Source: Acidimicrobiia bacterium (lineage in GTDB: Bacteria > Actinomycetota > Acidimicrobiia > Acidimicrobiales > Bin134). From it: a DNA stretch of 64,000 nucleotides. Numbering within the stretch: the first letter of the stretch is position 1; every line of letters starts with the position of its first letter. A model generated the notes under the pieces. That model ran no database searches and was not told the origin of the DNA. It saw only the letters and a list, made by a program, of their open reading frames with translations. Below, piece after piece: positions 1-9,128 of this stretch. The DNA is taken from NCBI GenBank assembly GCA_022826705.1, contig JAJDUJ010000010.1:1-64000 (forward strand). The letters run 5' to 3'. The translations under genes and the position numbers were made by a program.

Positions 1-57
1 CCGGCCTCCAACGAGCCGACGCCCAACGACGCGCCTGGCACCGAAACCAACCGCTAA
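1..57 (+). CDS. Possible 3' tail of an unidentified ORF
   Basis: From the first base there is an open frame of 18 codons ending in TAA at 55-57. The peptide is rich in Pro, Thr and Asn and matches no family I recognise. It could be the C-terminus of a gene whose body lies outside the window, or chance, since so short an open frame is weak evidence. A second frame opens with ATG at 59 and runs to a stop near 172, but it is antisense to the hsdR remnant and is probably a shadow. Confidence 0.2.
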   Translation, partial: PASNEPTPNDAPGTETNR

Positions 58-138
58 CATGACCAACCAACCACCACCGCCCACCCGCCAAAGCGGCTTG
101 AAAAAACCGGCAACCCGTCGCGAAAAGTCAGATACATC

Positions 139-309
139 TCACCGAAGCCGATGGCCCAGCACCGCCTCAAACTGAGAATCACACCCCAACGTCCCCGCCG
201 GACCCAGCGTCTCGTCAAACCCCGACACCACCTCCCAACCCAACTCCGCCAACAGCCGCAACGCCGGCTGCTCCACCAAAGCATCCTCACTCAACCGACC
301 CGGACTCAC
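139..309 (-). pseudogene. hsdR: Truncated hsdR, N-terminal remnant of the type I restriction subunit
   Basis: A GTG start at 309-307 overlaps the TGA of hsdS as GTGA, the arrangement expected for the next gene of an hsdMSR operon. The 56-residue product reads like the extreme N-terminus of HsdR: SEDALVEQPALRLLAELGW, followed by a Gln-Phe-Glu-Ala segment. It stops at TGA (141-139). HsdR proteins are normally around 1,000 residues, with a PD-(D/E)XK nuclease and a helicase motor; none of that follows in any frame. The restriction function of this locus is therefore probably lost, unless an hsdR lies elsewhere. Whether the cut is a deletion, an insertion or a recombination junction cannot be told from this end of the window. 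Confidence 0.75.
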
Positions 310-1499
310 GCCCCCAAGGCCTCCAACCCAAAATCAAGCTCCGACACATCCAGTTCGCCAGACACCAAACGCGGAAGAAGCAGATCCCGAGCCTCGCGGA
401 GAAGGATGTTCTTTTGAGAGAGGTTTGCGATCAAGTCGGCCATCGGCGCAGCTGCTGCTTCAAAGCTCTTGACGAGGGAGATGAGGGGCTTCAGCAACAA
501 AATCGATTCCATATCCCTCTTGGTGACGGCGTTGAAGATCGTCCCGCCGCCGATGGAGTCCTCTTCAGCGAATTTGTCCTTCAATTGCACCAGCAGGAAA
601 TTCTGATTCCCGTCCACGTCTCGGATCGCACTCAGACCTCGACCGACGACAAGACGGTCAGGAGCCACATTGATGCGGCCGACAGGCGCCCTGACACTGA
701 ACAAGATGTCCCCGGGCTCGGCCACCCGCTTGTCCACTGTTGTCCACTTGGCGTGAATTGGAAACCGCGGTCCGAAATCGGTCACGCCCTGATGGAACGG
801 GAGTCCTACTCCGATGTCGTTGTAGTACTCCGACTTTGGCGACTGTCCCATGACAAGCGAACACACCTCGACCAACCGAGACACCTCCCACCCCTCGGGG
901 ATCGGGCCTAGGTCGGAATCGACCAGCTCGACACCCTCATGCCCCGGAAACCGGAAATGCACGAACCACTCCCGATACAACAACCGGGCCATCTCCTCCA
1001 AAATCTCAATCCGCCGCCGATTGACATCTATGAGGCCGTCGAGTGCTCGTATGGCCTCACCGATCTCAGTCTGTACGGGATACGGCGGAGCGGTGACGGA
1101 CAGTCGTTTGAGGCTTGCCTGCGAGAGTTTGGGCTGTGCTGCGCCTGTGATGTGCCCTTTCAATGGGTGGATCTCCACATAGGCACGGAGAAAGTCATCG
1201 TCTGCCACCCCTTCGATGGCCTTGACAACATGGGCATGGTTGTTGACCCAAAATTGCCCTTCTGCCATGTAGGCGACTGGTTGTTTGCGAGAGTTCAGGT
1301 TTTCACCATCTTCCGCGATGAGGAGGAACCGCCCATCAAAGATGTAGTCATCTACCCAGTCGATGATCCCTTGTGCGCCGTAGTAGGGGAATGACCCAGG
1401 TCGATCGGCTCTCTCTTTCTTGCTGAGGGGAATGCGATGACGATCGTGAAACTCGACCAACTCTTCAAAGGGGACCGAGGCCCAAACGCAGCTCTTCAT
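306..1499 (-). CDS. hsdS: Type I restriction-modification specificity subunit HsdS
   Basis: This is the DNA-recognition subunit of a type I restriction-modification complex (397 aa). Two target-recognition halves are visible. The first carries [19 protein letters not shown] and the second carries FHQGVTDFG followed by [14 protein letters not shown]. Each is followed by a helical spacer ([32 protein letters not shown]), the usual HsdS layout. I chose ATG at 1499 because it overlaps the hsdM stop as ATGA; the longer open frame to 1586 lies inside hsdM. The stop overlaps the GTG of the hsdR remnant. With hsdR truncated, HsdS and HsdM may act only as a methyltransferase. Confidence 0.9.
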   Translation of the reverse strand: MKSCVWASVPFEELVEFHDRHRIPLSKKERADRPGSFPYYGAQGIIDWVDDYIFDGRFLLIAEDGENLNSRKQPVAYMAEGQFWVNNHAHVVKAIEGVADDDFLRAYVEIHPLKGHITGAAQPKLSQASLKRLSVTAPPYPVQTEIGEAIRALDGLIDVNRRRIEILEEMARLLYREWFVHFRFPGHEGVELVDSDLGPIPEGWEVSRLVEVCSLVMGQSPKSEYYNDIGVGLPFHQGVTDFGPRFPIHAKWTTVDKRVAEPGDILFSVRAPVGRINVAPDRLVVGRGLSAIRDVDGNQNFLLVQLKDKFAEEDSIGGGTIFNAVTKRDMESILLLKPLISLVKSFEAAAAPMADLIANLSQKNILLREARDLLLPRLVSGELDVSELDFGLEALGA

Positions 1500-3064
1500 G
1501 AGACGGCACGTTGGATTACGCCGCGGACGGTGTCTGCGTGCCGGTCTGCCTCTACAGATAGCGACTCGAACTTTTCGGCAAGGCACTCAAGTCGCGTGAC
1601 GAACTCGAAATCGTCTACTGAGCGATCCTGTGCTCCAACGTACCTGCCGGGGTTGAGGCTCCAACCCTGCTCCTCGATCTGCTCCAGCGTCGCGACAGCA
1701 CAGAGACCGGCAACATCGGCATACGTGTGGTCGGGGAGTGCCGCGCTGAGTATCTCTTTGCTGCCTGTGTCGAATTCCGGCTCCTGCCCTCGCCAGAGTC
1801 GGACGACGTTGGCGAGGAACTCGATTTGCTGGGGTGTCCAGTCGCGGTGGGCTCGGTCGATCTGGTTGTAGATGTCTCGGGCGTCGATGAACAGCACTTG
1901 GTCGGCTTGGTCGGTGTACTTCTTGCCGCGGTCGAGGAACCACAGAGTCACGGGCAGGGTGACGGTGTAGAACATGTTGGTGCCGACGGCGATGATCACG
2001 TCGACGCTGCGGTCTTCGATCAGCTTGCGGCGGATTTCGAGTTCGCTGCCTCGGGCGTCTGATGCCGAGTTGGCCATGACGAACCCGGCCCGGCCGTTCC
2101 GGTTGAGCGCGGAGTAGAAGGTCTGGATCCACAGGTAGTTCCCGTTGTCAGGCTTGGGCAGCCCGAACGGGAACCGGGGATCGCCTTCGAGCTTGGCCTT
2201 GTCGATCTTGTTGACGTTGAACGGGGGATTGGCCATCACGAAGTCGAACTCGCCCACCGCGTCGTGCAGGTCCTCGTAGTAGGTGTTGCCCTCGCGTATG
2301 TCACCGGCGAGCCCGTGGACGGCGAGGTTCATCTTGGCCAGCTTGACGGTGTCGCCGGTCTTCTCTTGCCCGTAGATCGACAGCTCCCGGCTGGGGTCGC
2401 TGCGGTGGCGTTCCACGAAGTGGGCCGACTGGATGAACATCCCGCCCGACCCGCAGGCCGGGTCGTAGATCTTGCCATGGAACGGTTCGAGTATCTCCAC
2501 GATGAGCCGCACGATCGAGGTAGGTGTGAAGAACTCCCCGCCCTTCTGCCCCTCCGAGAAGGCGAACTCCCCCAAGAAATACTCATAGATCAACCCGAAC
2601 CCATCCCCCTCAATCGCCCCCGGCAAGGTATTCAGCAGTCTCAGGAGCTCCCCGAGGATGTCGCCGGGGATGCGGGAGTAGTCCTTCGGCAGCACCCCCT
2701 GGAGGTCAGGGTTGTAGACCTCGATCCCAGCCATCGCCTCGTTGACGGCCTTGCCAATATCGGCGCCCTCAGGAAGATTCAGCAGCGCCTCAAACCTCGA
2801 CTCCTCCGGCAGATACAACGCACCAGCCGCCTGGTAGTCCTCCGCCCCGATCTGCCGCCGCGCCGACCCCGACCCCACCACCTCAGAAGCCTGAGCAAAC
2901 CGCTCATCCGCATACCGCAAAAAGATCAGCCCCAACACCGGCGACGCATACTCCGAAGCCTTCAACCCCGAGTTCGCCCGAAGCTGATCCGCCGCCTCCC
3001 ACAACTTGCTCTGAAGCTCACCCAAGTCCGTCGCCACGCCCGTCCCTTCAAACAGTCGCCCCAT
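1496..3064 (-). CDS. hsdM: Type I restriction-modification methyltransferase subunit HsdM
   Basis: N6-adenine DNA methyltransferase subunit (522 aa). The N-terminal HsdM helical domain is recognisable ([19 protein letters not shown], then [13 protein letters not shown]). The SAM-binding motif I is [10 protein letters not shown] and the catalytic motif IV is NPPF, in the order of gamma-class amino-methyltransferases. The length is normal for the family. It is the first gene of the minus-strand hsdMS(R) operon and its TGA overlaps the hsdS ATG. It probably still methylates the genome at the sequence read by HsdS. Confidence 0.95.
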   Translation of the reverse strand: MGRLFEGTGVATDLGELQSKLWEAADQLRANSGLKASEYASPVLGLIFLRYADERFAQASEVVGSGSARRQIGAEDYQAAGALYLPEESRFEALLNLPEGADIGKAVNEAMAGIEVYNPDLQGVLPKDYSRIPGDILGELLRLLNTLPGAIEGDGFGLIYEYFLGEFAFSEGQKGGEFFTPTSIVRLIVEILEPFHGKIYDPACGSGGMFIQSAHFVERHRSDPSRELSIYGQEKTGDTVKLAKMNLAVHGLAGDIREGNTYYEDLHDAVGEFDFVMANPPFNVNKIDKAKLEGDPRFPFGLPKPDNGNYLWIQTFYSALNRNGRAGFVMANSASDARGSELEIRRKLIEDRSVDVIIAVGTNMFYTVTLPVTLWFLDRGKKYTDQADQVLFIDARDIYNQIDRAHRDWTPQQIEFLANVVRLWRGQEPEFDTGSKEILSAALPDHTYADVAGLCAVATLEQIEEQGWSLNPGRYVGAQDRSVDDFEFVTRLECLAEKFESLSVEADRHADTVRGVIQRAVS

Positions 3065-3170
3065 TCTGGCCGCACTGGCAGGGCTAGATCATAACGATGT
3101 CGAAATTCACCCACGGGCCTTTGCCGTAGCCGTCGGCCAGTTGTGGGCAGCGATTCTCCCAGGTTGCGCC

Positions 3171-3211
3171 GCCTAACGCGAGTGGCAGAGCGGTGGTTCG
3201 ATTAGTTAGGC
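3171..3211. repeat. 7-bp inverted repeat abutting the ApeA-like gene, superficially attC-like
   Basis: GCCTAAC (3171-3177) and GTTAGGC (3205-3211) form a perfect 7-bp inverted repeat separated by 27 bp. The repeat includes the TAA stop of the minus-strand ApeA-like gene. The arms fit the R''/R' consensus of integron attC sites (RYYYAAC and GTTRRRY), but the element is short and I see no matching L boxes. It may equally be a weak transcript end. Confidence 0.35.
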
Positions 3212-4651
3212 AGTTTTTGATGCGTGACGAGCCTCGAGACGTTCTAGGTGTCTCTTGAAAGTGAAGTTCGGGAGGATGATGGCGTCGCAGTCCTCCTTTG
3301 CGATTCCGAGCGCTTGGAGCAGGGAATGGCGCAATAGCCATTGACTGCCGAGTAACACGTCAACCTGACCGGTGGCGTCTCTCGGTTCCGTGCTGGTATG
3401 TGCCGCTCTATTACGGAACCTCCTGATGTCTTTGACCAGGTCGGGGTAGGCCTCCAAGATGGCTCGGCCCGTTTCTCCGCAGCTTTGGGCGATTTCGTCC
3501 ACCCTCGTCTTGAAGCTCTTGTTCCGTGTCGTTCCCTGCCGGTTTGAGAGCAGTTCCTTGTGGCTGTCGGGTTCGGCATTTTGAGGTTGAGTCAAGCTCT
3601 CCCGCTTGGCAGTGTCTTCAGACACGCTTCCGTCGAAGCGAGCTGCATGAAGGCTCTCCAGGCCGTTGCAGGCATGCAACAACGAGTCGTCGAACCAGAA
3701 GCCTGATGTCTTTACTTGGGAGTCGGCGAGATGCTCGAAAGCCACGCGGAGCTTGTTATCTTCTCGGACTGCAAACCATCCCCCCAACAAGGTTTCGAAA
3801 GTTACGTCCACCTCTTGCAACCCGACACGGGTGGCAAGCACCTCCAACTGTCTGGAGACGATGCCCTTCTCCGCGTCGTCCTCGTCTACACGGTCCAGTG
3901 CCACTGGAATCCGAATCTTGACTTCGATGGGGCGTTCCCGTCCGAGTTTCTCAACGAGACGCGCCCGAATGCTGACCGGGAAGCTCGGGCGCATCGCCAG
4001 CAGCGACATCAGGTCATTGATCGGGCGAGTCCACTTCGTGGCAACCTGCTGAATCTTCAACGTGTCGGAAATTGTGATTGAGGCGGCCGCATCTGCTTCG
4101 AACCGATTATCAAAGTGCGACCAGCTGAAACCATGATGAAGACCGACAGAGCGGTCTCGCACCAGGCTCTTTTCTTCGTTCCATGCCCAATGGAACGAGA
4201 TGACTTGCGTGTCCTCATCGAAGGCGAACGGCGGATTCCTGACATCTGTCGCCCACGCGGCGAGGTCGCGGAACGAAATGGTGGCTTCCTCGACCTCCGA
4301 GTCGGGGTCTACCCATACGCCGTCCCCTTCGACGATGGTGCTCACCGCCCAGCGCTGCACGCCATCTCGGATGCTTGAGGACTGGATAATCGACTGGGTG
4401 TCGTAGCACCCAAGCAGGCTGTATGACTTCCCTGTGCTGTCCGTGCCCCAGATGGTGACGAGGTCGTCTTCGGTCTTGACAACACGACTTGCCGTATGCG
4501 CCCATATGGATTCGTCGGTCAAACTTCCGATCGTCTCCAGAGTCCAACCAAACATTCCATCAGCCTGGAGTTCTCCCGCAACGGTGTGCTTTGGAGGTGT
4601 GTAATTCTTCGGCGGACGCTTGCGCGTCTCGATCCACCACTCTCCGTACAA
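3206..4651 (-). CDS. ApeA-like anti-phage HEPN protein
   Basis: 481 aa. The N-terminus has the Gly-x-Trp-Trp start and the V.GEL..DG.....L..IG beta-strand pattern of the ApeA N-terminal domain. The C-terminal third is helical and ends in a HEPN domain with the RNase motif R-x4-H (RNRAAH, about residues 413-418). ApeA proteins are single-gene abortive-infection factors in which the HEPN domain cleaves RNA after phage sensing; that role is known for the family and inferred here. It lies just upstream of hsdMS on the same strand, inside a defence island. The reading frame is intact. Confidence 0.75.
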   Translation of the reverse strand: MYGEWWIETRKRPPKNYTPPKHTVAGELQADGMFGWTLETIGSLTDESIWAHTASRVVKTEDDLVTIWGTDSTGKSYSLLGCYDTQSIIQSSSIRDGVQRWAVSTIVEGDGVWVDPDSEVEEATISFRDLAAWATDVRNPPFAFDEDTQVISFHWAWNEEKSLVRDRSVGLHHGFSWSHFDNRFEADAAASITISDTLKIQQVATKWTRPINDLMSLLAMRPSFPVSIRARLVEKLGRERPIEVKIRIPVALDRVDEDDAEKGIVSRQLEVLATRVGLQEVDVTFETLLGGWFAVREDNKLRVAFEHLADSQVKTSGFWFDDSLLHACNGLESLHAARFDGSVSEDTAKRESLTQPQNAEPDSHKELLSNRQGTTRNKSFKTRVDEIAQSCGETGRAILEAYPDLVKDIRRFRNRAAHTSTEPRDATGQVDVLLGSQWLLRHSLLQALGIAKEDCDAIILPNFTFKRHLERLEARHASKTA

Positions 4652-4876
4652 CTAGCCGCTACCTCCTTCAGGCGTACTTCTCTTGTCGCCTATCAACCAG
4701 CGCAAGGCACCCGATGGATGAGGGTCATTCTGCGCTCAGGCTGAGCATACGCCCCGTCGCCCCCATGCCCACCTGGTTTTTCTCCCCAGCCACATCGCAC
4801 CAGATCCCGCCCCCATTCCAAGAAAGGGATTAGGTCGGGGCTAGTTGCCGACGGGTAGCGTGGTTTCAAATTCCTT
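4652..4876. other. Intergenic region between divergent defence genes
   Basis: This 225-base stretch separates the ApeA-like gene (minus) from the DUF433 gene (plus). It must hold two divergent promoters. I see no convincing -35/-10 pair, repeat or RNA here, and the short ORFs crossing it look like chance. Confidence 0.4.
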
Positions 4877-5143
4877 TTGGGAGTAGGCATGGCTCCGGCA
4901 CCTCAGCTCATGGATCGTATAACGGTCCGTCAGGATGTCTTCGGTGGAAAGCCGATCATCCGCGATCTACGGATCGCGGTGGAACATGTTCTCGGCATGC
5001 TCGCAGCGGGTGATTCGGTTGAGACGATTCTTCGCGAGTACTCCCTATTGGAGCCCGAGGACATTCAAGCCTGTCTGCTCTACGCGCATCGCTCCATTGC
5101 CGGTGAGGATGTGCATGAGCGGCTGCCGGTCAGCAGTTTGTGA
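4877..5143 (+). CDS. DUF433 family putative antitoxin
   Basis: Small protein of up to 88 aa with the DUF433 core ITVRQDVFGGKPIIRDLRIAV, then LGMLAAGDSVETIL and YSLLEPEDIQACLLYA. This is a helix-turn-helix-like fold often paired with a PIN-like DUF5615 toxin. ATG codons at 4877, 4889 and 4910 are all possible; family members usually begin just before the Asp-Arg-Ile-Thr stretch, which favours 4910. Its TGA overlaps the GTG of the next gene, as is normal for this toxin-antitoxin pair. The partner is truncated, so this looks like an orphan antitoxin. Confidence 0.8.
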   Translation: MGVGMAPAPQLMDRITVRQDVFGGKPIIRDLRIAVEHVLGMLAAGDSVETILREYSLLEPEDIQACLLYAHRSIAGEDVHERLPVSSL

Positions 5144-5265
5144 GGTTCCTGCTCGACGTTTGCGCCGCGTCCAGAAGCATGTGCGAGACGCTGGTATCGC
5201 TCGGCCACGATGTCCTTTCGGACGCAGAAGAGGCAACGAGGCCCCGCACTTGTCGTCGGCAGTAA
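5140..5265 (+). pseudogene. Truncated DUF5615 PIN-like toxin partner
   Basis: A GTG at 5140 overlaps the DUF433 stop and opens 41 codons beginning RFLLDVCAASRSMCETL and continuing SLGHDVLSDAEE. This matches the start of DUF5615 PIN-like proteins, where an Asp follows the first beta strand. Translation ends at TAA (5263-5265), well before the remaining acidic residues and the VLVTEDKDF-like segment expected for a complete protein of roughly 110-120 residues. It is a decayed toxin remnant, or at least a nonfunctional one. Confidence 0.65.
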
Positions 5266-5395
5266 GTCTCCGACTGTCGCCCGGGCGCTGCGCGATGCGC
5301 CCAATTTGATGCACCGCGAGGAGACCGAAGCGGATCAAGGGGACATCGCTGAGGGGCCTGGCACAATCCCCCACCAAAGTGGGAAGGCTCTGCGG

Positions 5396-7081
5396 TCACC
5401 GCGGCGGGGTGCCGCGTGGAGCCATCCCGGTGACGCGTTTCGTTCTATGTACGATAGAGATCGCTTCCTGGATGACTTTAACGATTGGGATCTGATCGGA
5501 TGCTGACGGCTCCCGGATGCGGCGCTCTAAGGATGGCCAAAGCTCGCGGGCAAGTCTCGTTTTGCTGGGTTGGGACCTCCAGTTGGCCCACACTGACTTG
5601 AAGGTGTGCCCTCCGGCTCGGTGCTGGCTGATGCGGTTCTCTAGCTCTCCACGAGGAAGGTTGTCTGCGACCGGGGAGATGTTTCGAAGAGCGTCTGCAA
5701 GTTCGCTGTCTGTCCAGTGCGCGAACTCAAACTCTGCTGGCCAGCGGCGGATATGCAGAATCTGGGCGAGATCGTTTCGCATTGCGTCGATCCGGTGCGT
5801 AGGTGCTAGGGAATTCAAGACGCTCTCGATTACCTCGTTCCTTTTCGCTTCCACGCTGTCGGGGCTTTCATACGGCGTTTCGGGGTCCACGACGACCATC
5901 AGATGTGTCAGCGGCGACAAAAGGCGGGAATAACTATCGCCGTCCGAGTCGAGTCGGGGCACGGCTACGGCTCGGGCTAGCAGTTTCACGTCTGCTTGGA
6001 TGCCTTCCATATTCACGATCACGATTCGCGACGCCAGAGGGTCATTGCCGAGCATGTCCAGAACCCGAGGTGCGATCTCGTATTCGGCGTGACCCTCGAC
6101 CGCGAGAACGAGTGCCGGGCGATCGCTGATGCCGAATCGCATCACTGTCTCTGCGCGCTCTCGGTCTGTTGTCCGAAGCCGCTCCTGTCGCGGGTGGAAG
6201 AGCCATGCCGGGGGCTCGTCCAGTGGGTCAGCTTTTCCTTGCTGCGCTTGGTCCTCCACGTGTCTGAGAATGATCTCCGCTGCGATTCTGTAGTCGTGCG
6301 CGATCAGGGCGTCGTAGCGGAGGTCCGTCCAGTGGTGCGGGTCGGCAATTCTGATGACCTGGCTCCAATCCCCGAGCGGGTCGAAGCTATGGGCAGACAT
6401 CAAGAGGTCGTCCGCCTGTCCGACGAGTTCATCGCTTGGTAGCTCAATATTGCGCAGACCCGGGGGGTTGACGTTGCTGTTTATGAAACGAAAAAGATCT
6501 TCGTTGTCACCGCCTGCGGCTAGTTTTACCGACCCTACAACTCGCGGTCGGTACTTCGCTGATAGGGCTTCGACCAAAAACGCGAGCGACCTTTGGCGCG
6601 CGAACACTTCTCTGGTTCGCGCATCAAGAGGGGCCAAGTGCCACCCCAGGCGGTCTGGTGTCGGGTGTGCCTGCATCTGCGCCAGGAGGTTGCGGATAGG
6701 CCGCAGAACCAGAAGCTGGTGGGCCGAGTACCAGAGCGGGGGGTGCGTCATCGGGCTAGGCCATGGCGTGAAGCGACGTGTGGCGGGATCACTCAGGCGC
6801 CCTTCTGCTAGCGCAAAGCGGACCTCTTGCAAAGCCGAGTCGATATGGCCAGACGAGGGGCATGACGGATCTGGGTAGGCCACAGGGCGGGAGTGGACCC
6901 TGTAGAACGGCTGCAATACTCGGCGGCGGTGGAGAAGTTCGAGTTGCTCGCGATCAAGTGTGATCCCCCGTTTTTTGGCCTCTCTGATGAAATCCTGGGG
7001 ACTCAGGAGCCTGCTCTGAGTGAACGCATACCGATCCTGGAGAAGGGCCAGTGTCGTTATTGGCAGATTTGGAGGCAGCAA
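5396..7081 (-). CDS. Uncharacterised TOPRIM-domain protein, possible defence factor
   Basis: 561 aa. Residues 1-320 match no family I know. Residues about 323-402 look like a TOPRIM fold: a hydrophobic strand into EGHAE (E-G-x-x-E, 329-333), a second strand (IVIVNMEG), then MVVVDPE (about 395-401) in the position of the Asp-x-Asp pair, with Glu as the second acid. OLD-family nucleases carry this kind of domain, but I see no ABC-type ATPase Walker motif here. It lies 142 bp downstream of the Abi_C gene on the same strand and may be co-transcribed with it. A nuclease role in defence is inference. Confidence 0.6.
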   Translation of the reverse strand: MLPPNLPITTLALLQDRYAFTQSRLLSPQDFIREAKKRGITLDREQLELLHRRRVLQPFYRVHSRPVAYPDPSCPSSGHIDSALQEVRFALAEGRLSDPATRRFTPWPSPMTHPPLWYSAHQLLVLRPIRNLLAQMQAHPTPDRLGWHLAPLDARTREVFARQRSLAFLVEALSAKYRPRVVGSVKLAAGGDNEDLFRFINSNVNPPGLRNIELPSDELVGQADDLLMSAHSFDPLGDWSQVIRIADPHHWTDLRYDALIAHDYRIAAEIILRHVEDQAQQGKADPLDEPPAWLFHPRQERLRTTDRERAETVMRFGISDRPALVLAVEGHAEYEIAPRVLDMLGNDPLASRIVIVNMEGIQADVKLLARAVAVPRLDSDGDSYSRLLSPLTHLMVVVDPETPYESPDSVEAKRNEVIESVLNSLAPTHRIDAMRNDLAQILHIRRWPAEFEFAHWTDSELADALRNISPVADNLPRGELENRISQHRAGGHTFKSVWANWRSQPSKTRLARELWPSLERRIREPSASDQIPIVKVIQEAISIVHRTKRVTGMAPRGTPPR

Positions 7082-7223
7082 TCAATTGCTCCAAGGAAGA
7101 TGGGTCAGAGGCATGGCTATCGAGGGTGAGGCAACAGACAGACCGGAAGGCCAAGAAGATGGTTGTGTCTTGCTCGTCAAGATCGCCATTCGGTGGGGTG
7201 GTCGTCGGTTGATTCGCAGGTGA

Positions 7224-8069
7224 TCATCGGCCTATCATGCGATCAAGGGTGGACAAAAGCAGTTCGGTGACTGAGCACGCCTCGCGCACAACCAGTAAGG
7301 CCATTTCAGGCGTCACTCCGGTCGGCAGAGTCCGTCCGTGGCCAGTGCCTTCGAGGTTCCTAAGTTCATTTGCCGTTTTTGCGATAGTCCAAGAGGCTCC
7401 GAGCATTGCCTGAACCTGCTTTCCTCCGGGCTGCGACGTGTCAACCTGTTGGGGGAGAAGGTTGAGTCGGTCTCGGGCGTGATGCCAGAGCTCGTCGAAC
7501 GACACTTTCGGGCTATACGAGACGTTGAAGACCTCAAGTACGTATTTGGCCGTTGACTCAAGCATCTCCTTCGCAGTACCCAGCAGGAGGGCTGGGTCAT
7601 CAGTGGCTCTGCGAAGCCTATCGAGCTGATCATCAATCGCGGGCCGACCTTCGACGGAGCCAACTGCGCCGACCCCAGCAGGCCGCAGATCGCCGTCATC
7701 GTCAAGCTCCCAGTCAATCCGAACGAACGCCTTCTTGAGTGCTAGCACATTCGCACGGCGGTTGGCCTCTCTCGCCGGGTCGCTCCGCGCTGTGAAGAAG
7801 CCAAATGCTCGGTACTCCGTGAGCAATGAGTCGATCAGTTCGCGGGCGCGATGTGGATCACGAACTGCCGCCTCGACGGTGTCCCTAACCCTGGTCTCCT
7901 TGCTTGGCTTGGCATCGAAGTCTCTGCTCAAAGGGTCATAGGGGCGAACCTTTCCGTAGCCTCCCCGGGTGAAAGCGCGAGTTAGCTCCCTGTGTTTTGG
8001 GCCGTCGCCGCCGCCCACAAACGCTCCGAGCGCAGCGGCAACGTCGTCGCTTGCGGGGTGTCTACTCAT
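7224..8069 (-). CDS. Abortive infection C-terminal (Abi_C) domain protein
   Basis: 281 aa. The C-terminal half has the Abi_C pattern: LLLGTAKEMLESTAKYVLE, a helical middle, then RNLEGTGHGR (about residues 237-246) followed by the helix MALLVVREACSVTELLL. Abi_C proteins are often found as phage-resistance genes and are related to HEPN folds. The N-terminal half is unlike anything I recognise and may act as sensor or partner-binding part. It is the likely first gene of a two-gene unit with the TOPRIM protein. The role is inferred from domain and context. Confidence 0.75.
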   Translation of the reverse strand: MSRHPASDDVAAALGAFVGGGDGPKHRELTRAFTRGGYGKVRPYDPLSRDFDAKPSKETRVRDTVEAAVRDPHRARELIDSLLTEYRAFGFFTARSDPAREANRRANVLALKKAFVRIDWELDDDGDLRPAGVGAVGSVEGRPAIDDQLDRLRRATDDPALLLGTAKEMLESTAKYVLEVFNVSYSPKVSFDELWHHARDRLNLLPQQVDTSQPGGKQVQAMLGASWTIAKTANELRNLEGTGHGRTLPTGVTPEMALLVVREACSVTELLLSTLDRMIGR

Positions 8070-8392
8070 GACTAGGCAAGTTTGAAATCACAATTTTGTC
8101 ATTCTACTGGCCTCCAATTGTCGAAGCGCCGGGGTTTTCTGCATGAGTTCGCCGATCAGGTAGCGCTTACTACACCGGGGATGATGCTTTGAGCTCAGGG
8201 CCGGTTGAGCTCCGAGAGAGCGGCCCTTTGAGTGGTGGGGTGTGGGGTGACGGTGGAAATTCAGAGAGGTTTCGCAACCAGGCGAATGCTCTCGTCGCGA
8301 GCTTGCTGCTTCCGGGGTTGTGGAGTGGATGCCTCTCGCCCCTACGATGCTCGGCACTTGGCTCTATGGGACCTGGCTTTGATTCTCATGCG
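8070..8392. other. Non-coding stretch with an imperfect hairpin
   Basis: No convincing gene lies between the Abi_C start and the PLD remnant. GGGCCG (8198-8203) can pair with CGGCCC (8221-8226) over a 17-base loop, and TTGAGCTC occurs twice (8189 and 8205 area). The Abi_C promoter should lie at the left end. The right end may contain decayed 5' sequence of the PLD gene, but I cannot identify it. Confidence 0.35.
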
Positions 8393-8877
8393 ATGGCGCG
8401 GATCGAGCGGTTCTTGGCTGATCATCCGGCTGGGCATCTCCACGTCGTAACCGGGTACACGTCGATGGCAGGGCTGGCATGGCTATCCCGCAAGGCAGCG
8501 AAGAGGCCCGTGACGGTGGTCGTCGGAGACCTGCGAACCGGGATGGACAACTTCGAAGCCCGCGATGCCGCCGAAGCCGCAGAGTTCATCTCGCGCCCCG
8601 ACGTTCGGATTCTCAATTGGTACCGGACCGGCAAGAACAAAGAAGGGCCGCCATCGCCCATTCCAAGGTGTTCGCCGTAGAAGGGCCTGAGGGGAAGCCG
8701 ATCGCAGTGCTGGCGGGGTCCGCCAACCTCACCATGACCGGGTTGAGCGCCAACGTGGAGACGATGGTCGAGGCAGTCCAAAAGGACCGGGATGCAGCCT
8801 TCAAGCAAGTTGTCTGGCTGGAGCGCCAGGCATGGGACGCCACCGACAGGGTCATGGAGAAAGCCCGACCAAAATAA
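8393..8877 (+). pseudogene. Frameshifted PLD-superfamily nuclease
   Basis: Two overlapping frames together encode one phospholipase-D-like phosphodiesterase. From ATG 8393 the first frame gives HLHVVTGYTSMAGLAWL, TVVVGDLRTGMDNFE and RPDVRILNWYRTGKNKE. Near 8640-8655 the homology jumps to the frame that ends at 8877, which supplies AIAHSKVFAV, then LAGSANLTMTGLSANVE, the HKD motif (His-x-Lys followed by Gly-Ser-x-Asn). A single indel explains the break. Programmed frameshifting is less likely because no slippery heptamer is obvious. PLD nucleases of this kind are seen in restriction and defence loci. Confidence 0.75.
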
Positions 8878-9128
8878 GCCGCAGGGGCCGGTTGCATGCC
8901 AGCGCTTGTGTCAGCCGCATTGGCCCTTGCCCGGTACACCGTTTTGGGCAGGCACACACCGACAGCGAGTCCCGAACCCTTTGGTGGGCCACCGCCTAGA
9001 TCTCTTAAACGACATGTCCTACGCCATCTCTTCCACGGAGATCTCCCAAGTTTGGTGACCAGCCAAGAGGGGGATGCTCTGTAGAGGAACCCCTGACCAA
9101 TTGTCACCGCCGTCCGTAGTCTTGAACT

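Noticed and set aside
54..417. Long open frames on both strands at the left end
   Set aside because: Arg/Trp-rich and Arg/Pro/Gln-rich peptides without family signs; they are out-of-frame shadows of the hsdR remnant and of hsdS.
3121..3215. Possible tRNA remnant because of a GGTTCGAT-like segment near 3195
   Set aside because: No acceptor stem, anticodon arm or D-arm can be built around it; the T-loop match is isolated.
8640..8660. Programmed ribosomal frameshift in the PLD gene
   Set aside because: No slippery heptamer followed by a stable hairpin is obvious; a simple indel is the better explanation.
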